Source: Rhodoferax sp.
GTDB lineage: Bacteria; Pseudomonadota; Gammaproteobacteria; Burkholderiales; Burkholderiaceae_C
Direction of reading: 5' to 3'
NCBI GenBank assembly: GCA_021731215.1
Contig: JAKFXU010000104.1
Coordinates: forward strand, 1 to 13,567
DNA: 13,567 nt
Below, piece by piece: positions 10,575 to 13,567 of this stretch (positions are counted from its first letter, which is position 1; every line of letters begins with the position of its first letter). The translations under genes and the position numbers were made by a program. The notes beneath the pieces are model-generated. The model was not told where the DNA came from and ran no database searches. It worked only from the letters and a program-made list of their open reading frames with translations.

Positions 10575-13483
10575 AAAACAATATCACCCCCGAGCTGATC
10601 CGTTCCGCCTTGCAATACGTGCCGGCAAACCTGCCCCGCAATGAATGGGCACGTGTTGGCATGGCGATCAAGTCGGAGTTTCCAGACAGCACCGGCTTTG
10701 ACCTGTTCAACGAATGGAGCGCCATGGCCGAAGGCTACGACCTCAAGGCCACGCGCAGCACCTGGCAAAGCATCAAGGCTGACGGCGGCGTGGGCATTGG
10801 CACGCTGCTGCACCTGGCCAAGGAAAACGGCTACACCCTGCCCAAGGATGACCAAGCCGCCAGCAAGCCCGACCCCGAGACGGTGGCCCGCCTGGCACGC
10901 GATCGGGCGCAGCGACAGCAAGCCGACCAGGCCCGGCAACAGGCCGCCCACGACCGCGCAGCCAGCGAGGCGGCGCTACTGTGGCAACAGGCCAGCGAGA
11001 CAGGCGACAGCGCCTATCTGACGCGCAAGGGCGTGCAGCCCCACGGCGTGCGCTTCGCGGCTGATGGCTGCGTGCTGGTGCCCCTGCGTGACGCGGCGGG
11101 CAAGCTGTGGAACGTGCAGCGCATCGCGCCCACCAAGCCGGCGGACGGCGGCACCGACAAACTGTTTTTGAAGGGCGGGCGCAAGTCCGGCCTATGGCAC
11201 CTTGTGGGCACCGTGGCCAGCGATCCGGGCGGGCCTGCCGTGCTGCTGATCGCCGAGGGCTACGCCACGGCCGCCAGCCTACACCAGGCCACGGGCCGCC
11301 CGGTGGCCGTGGCCTTTGACGCGGGCAATCTGGCGCACGTTGCCAAGGCCTTGCGCACCCAGTACCCCGCTGCCTTGCTGGTGCTGTGTGGCGACGACGA
11401 TTTGCAAACGCTTGCCGACAAGGGTTTCAACCCCGGCCGCGACAAGGCCACGGCGGCGGCGCGTGCCGTGCGTGGCCTGGCTGTGTTTCCTGCCGGCCTG
11501 TCCGAAGGTGGCAGCGACTTCAACGACCTGCACCAGGCATCGGGCCTCGACGCGGTGCGCGGCATTGTGGAGGCCGCCATTGAAGCGCACCAGACCGCAC
11601 AAACGGCCGCCCACGCCGCGCAAACCGGCAAGGCGGGCAAGCACAGCCAGAAGGGCAAACGCAAGCCCGGCGGGGCCAATACCGGCCCCGGCAATGCCGA
11701 CAGCGACCACGCCTATGAACCCTTCACCGTTGATGATTCCGGCGTGTGGTTCACTGGCGCCGACCAGGACGGCAAACGCAAGCCGCCAGAGTGGATATGC
11801 AGCCGCCTGGACGTGCAAGCCCTGACGCGTGACCAGGACGGCGGCGGCTGGGGTTATTACGTGTCCTTTGCCGATCCGCTGGGCAAGGTCAAGCAATGGG
11901 CCATGCCCGCCCGCATGTTGTCGGCGGACGGTGGCGAGTACCGGGCCACGTTGTTGAACATGGGCCTGCGCATTGCCACCACGCCCCGCGCCCGCAACCT
12001 GCTGACGCAGTACATACAGACCCGCACCCCTGAAGAATTCGCAAGCTGCACTGACCGCATAGGCTGGCACGGCCGCGCCTTTGTGCTACCCCGTGAAACC
12101 ATTGGCGATGATGCCGAGCGCATCGTGTTTCAGAGCGATAGCGCGGTGGAAAACACCTTCAAGAGCAAGGGCAGCTCCGACCAATGGCGCGAGCGCGTGG
12201 GGGCCTTGTGCGTGGGCAATTCGCGCCTTGTGTTTGCCGTGGCCTGCGCCTTTGCCGGGCCGCTGTTGCGCCCGGCAGGCATGGAATCCGGCGGCTTTCA
12301 CTACCGTGGCGACAGCTCCAGCGGCAAGACCACGGCCCTGAAACTGGCCGCCAGCGTGTACGGCGGTGCCAACTACCTGCAACGCTGGCGGGCCACCGAC
12401 AACGCCCTGGAGGCCACGGCCGCCCAGCACTGCGACGGCCTGTTGATCCTCGATGAACTCGCACAGATTGAACCCAAGGTAGCGGGTGAATGCGCCTACA
12501 TGCTGGCCAATGAGCAAGGCAAGGCCCGCGCCAACCGCACCGGCACACCGCGTGCCCGGCAGTCCTGGCGCCTGCTGTTTCTGAGTGCCGGCGAGTTGGG
12601 TCTGGCCGACCACATGGCCGAGGGCATGAAGCGCACCCGCACCGGGCAGGAAGTGCGCATGGCCGACATTCCGGCCGATGCCGGCATGGGTCTGGGTGCG
12701 TTCGAAAGCCTGCACGGCCTTGACGGCGGCGCAGCCTTTGCCAAGCACATCACCGGGCAGGCTCAAACCGTGTACGGTGCCCCCGGCCGCGCCTGGCTCG
12801 AATGGCTGACCACGAACGCCGACACCCTCAAGGCCTCGATACGCAGCGCATCGCACGCCCTGGCCGTGGCCATGATCCCGAAGGATTCAAGCGGGCAGGT
12901 TGAACGCGTGGGCGCCCGCTTTGCGCTGGTGGGCGCGGCCGGTGAAATGGCCACTGCGGCGGGCCTGACCGGCTGGCCAGTGGGTGAGAGCGAGCGGGCG
13001 GCCCGCACCTGCTTTGACGCCTGGCTGGCCGCCCGTGGCGGCAACGGTAACGGGGAAGTGGTGGCCATGCTGCGGGCCGTGCGGCGCTTTCTGGAAACGC
13101 ATGGCGAAGGCCGCTTTGCCATGTGGCACCGTGGCAGCGATGACCACGCCCCCAAGACCTTGCAACGGGCCGGCGTGCGGCGCATGTTGAATGAGGACGG
13201 CGAACCGATCAAGACCAATAGCCAGCACGGGGCGGAGTTTGGCGACCGGATGCCCGCCGCCCTGGGTGAGGGTGTGAGCTTTGAATACTTCATCATGGCT
13301 GAAACATTCCGGTCTGAGGTCTGTCAAGGCTTTGACTATCGAGCCGTGTGCCATGTCCTTTTGGAGCATGGTTGTCTGACCCCCGACAAGGGCCGCCCGT
13401 TTGATTGCCGGCCGCGCCTGCCCGGTGTGGGGCCTGCTACCTGCTACCGGATCACGCCCGCGATATTCAACCTCGAGTTTTGA
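10571..13483 (+). CDS. PriCT-Toprim-DUF927 primase/helicase-like replication protein
   Basis: The 970-residue protein is the element's likely replication initiator. A PriCT-2-like region at residues 8-95 (NEWARVGMAIKSEFPDSTGF, then TWQSIKADGGVGIGTLLHLA) opens it. A long charged Gln/Ala-rich helix follows (about 100-145). The Toprim domain has E229 in LLIAEGYA, D275-D277 in CGDDD, and DFND at 316-319, as in DnaG-like primases. A low-complexity linker rich in Ala, Gly and Lys lies near 350-375. The C-terminal DUF927 ATPase has Walker A GDSSSGKT (580-587) and Walker B LLILDELAQ (624-632). No CHC2 zinc finger or archaeo-eukaryotic primase domain precedes the PriCT region. The ATG at 10571 overlaps the upstream stop; a GTG at 10484 in frame would read through the previous gene. 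Confidence 0.9.
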   Translation: MKNNITPELIRSALQYVPANLPRNEWARVGMAIKSEFPDSTGFDLFNEWSAMAEGYDLKATRSTWQSIKADGGVGIGTLLHLAKENGYTLPKDDQAASKPDPETVARLARDRAQRQQADQARQQAAHDRAASEAALLWQQASETGDSAYLTRKGVQPHGVRFAADGCVLVPLRDAAGKLWNVQRIAPTKPADGGTDKLFLKGGRKSGLWHLVGTVASDPGGPAVLLIAEGYATAASLHQATGRPVAVAFDAGNLAHVAKALRTQYPAALLVLCGDDDLQTLADKGFNPGRDKATAAARAVRGLAVFPAGLSEGGSDFNDLHQASGLDAVRGIVEAAIEAHQTAQTAAHAAQTGKAGKHSQKGKRKPGGANTGPGNADSDHAYEPFTVDDSGVWFTGADQDGKRKPPEWICSRLDVQALTRDQDGGGWGYYVSFADPLGKVKQWAMPARMLSADGGEYRATLLNMGLRIATTPRARNLLTQYIQTRTPEEFASCTDRIGWHGRAFVLPRETIGDDAERIVFQSDSAVENTFKSKGSSDQWRERVGALCVGNSRLVFAVACAFAGPLLRPAGMESGGFHYRGDSSSGKTTALKLAASVYGGANYLQRWRATDNALEATAAQHCDGLLILDELAQIEPKVAGECAYMLANEQGKARANRTGTPRARQSWRLLFLSAGELGLADHMAEGMKRTRTGQEVRMADIPADAGMGLGAFESLHGLDGGAAFAKHITGQAQTVYGAPGRAWLEWLTTNADTLKASIRSASHALAVAMIPKDSSGQVERVGARFALVGAAGEMATAAGLTGWPVGESERAARTCFDAWLAARGGNGNGEVVAMLRAVRRFLETHGEGRFAMWHRGSDDHAPKTLQRAGVRRMLNEDGEPIKTNSQHGAEFGDRMPAALGEGVSFEYFIMAETFRSEVCQGFDYRAVCHVLLEHGCLTPDKGRPFDCRPRLPGVGPATCYRITPAIFNLEF

Positions 13484-13514
13484 ACGATTGCCCATGATGC
13501 CGTGTTGTGCCTCC

Positions 13515-13541
13515 ACTGTCAAAAGCCGCAGTTTTCACAGT
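13515..13541. repeat. imperfect inverted repeat after the replication gene
   Basis: ACTGTCAAAA (13515-13524) and TTTTCACAGT (13532-13541) match at 9 of 10 positions around a 7-nt centre. It may be a regulator or recombinase site. Tandem ATGs at 13494 and 13497 open a frame that runs off the right edge (MMPCCASTVKSRSFHS), with no Shine-Dalgarno, so I do not call it a gene. Confidence 0.45.
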
Positions 13542-13567
13542 CGCAAACAACGCCGCGCCGCCCGGTG

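Larger units (their letters stand above)
5280..13567 (+). mobile_element. phage-satellite-like or integrative element (right end outside the window)
   Basis: From here on the gene content changes from host housekeeping to same-strand small genes. They include a C4-type antisense RNA leader, a toxin-antitoxin pair, AlpA-type regulators and a large PriCT-Toprim-DUF927 replication protein. These are the hallmark parts of P4-like satellites and related integrative elements. Gene debris at 4790-5256 fits an insertion edge, but I see no integrase gene or flanking att duplication, so the left boundary is approximate. No structural gene is present in the window. Confidence 0.6.

Overview
The window looks like a high-GC betaproteobacterial chromosome of the Comamonadaceae type (Rhodoferax/Polaromonas/Acidovorax relatives). 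This rests on the glyA-nrdR order and residue usage, a DUF349-type protein, and an intergenic hairpin repeat of a kind I associate with that family. No ribosomal RNA or complete tRNA gene is visible.

Left part (1-4788) is ordinary host DNA. A DUF349-type gene runs leftwards off the window. A 712-bp gene-free stretch follows, holding a probable minus-strand structured RNA with its own promoter and terminator, and a plus-strand promoter. Then come a membrane-anchored lytic transglycosylase, glyA, a dispersed hairpin repeat that abuts nrdR, nrdR itself, and a convergent FimT/GspH-type pseudopilin whose stop codon touches that of nrdR.

The junction (about 4790-5560) holds gene debris: a GNAT acetyltransferase fragment, a 16-bp perfect palindrome, a short open C-terminal-like tail, an AT-rich stretch and a G-rich phage-end-like stretch. 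It has no convincing intact gene.

Right part (about 5280 to the right end) is a phage-satellite-like or integrative element, with all genes on the plus strand. It opens with 18-bp-spaced repeats and a striking array of about 29 degenerate 29-bp units, each able to form a small hairpin. Next is a leader carrying a C4-type antisense RNA: a 69-nt tRNA-like structure ending in CCA, flanked by two pairs of complementary target sites. The second pair covers the Shine-Dalgarno of the first gene. This is the P1/P7 c4 and P4 CI immunity logic in a betaproteobacterial element.

The controlled operon holds an unknown small protein, a DUF3077-like protein and another unknown. A HigB/HigA-like toxin-antitoxin pair and a further unknown gene follow. 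After that come an AlpA-type regulator with a hairpin over its ribosome binding site, a 57-residue half-AlpA not previously counted as a gene, two small proteins, and a 970-residue PriCT-Toprim-DUF927 replication protein. The genes from alpA onward overlap or nearly touch and probably form one operon for excision/activation and replication. No integrase, capsid or terminase gene lies inside the window, so the right boundary is outside it.
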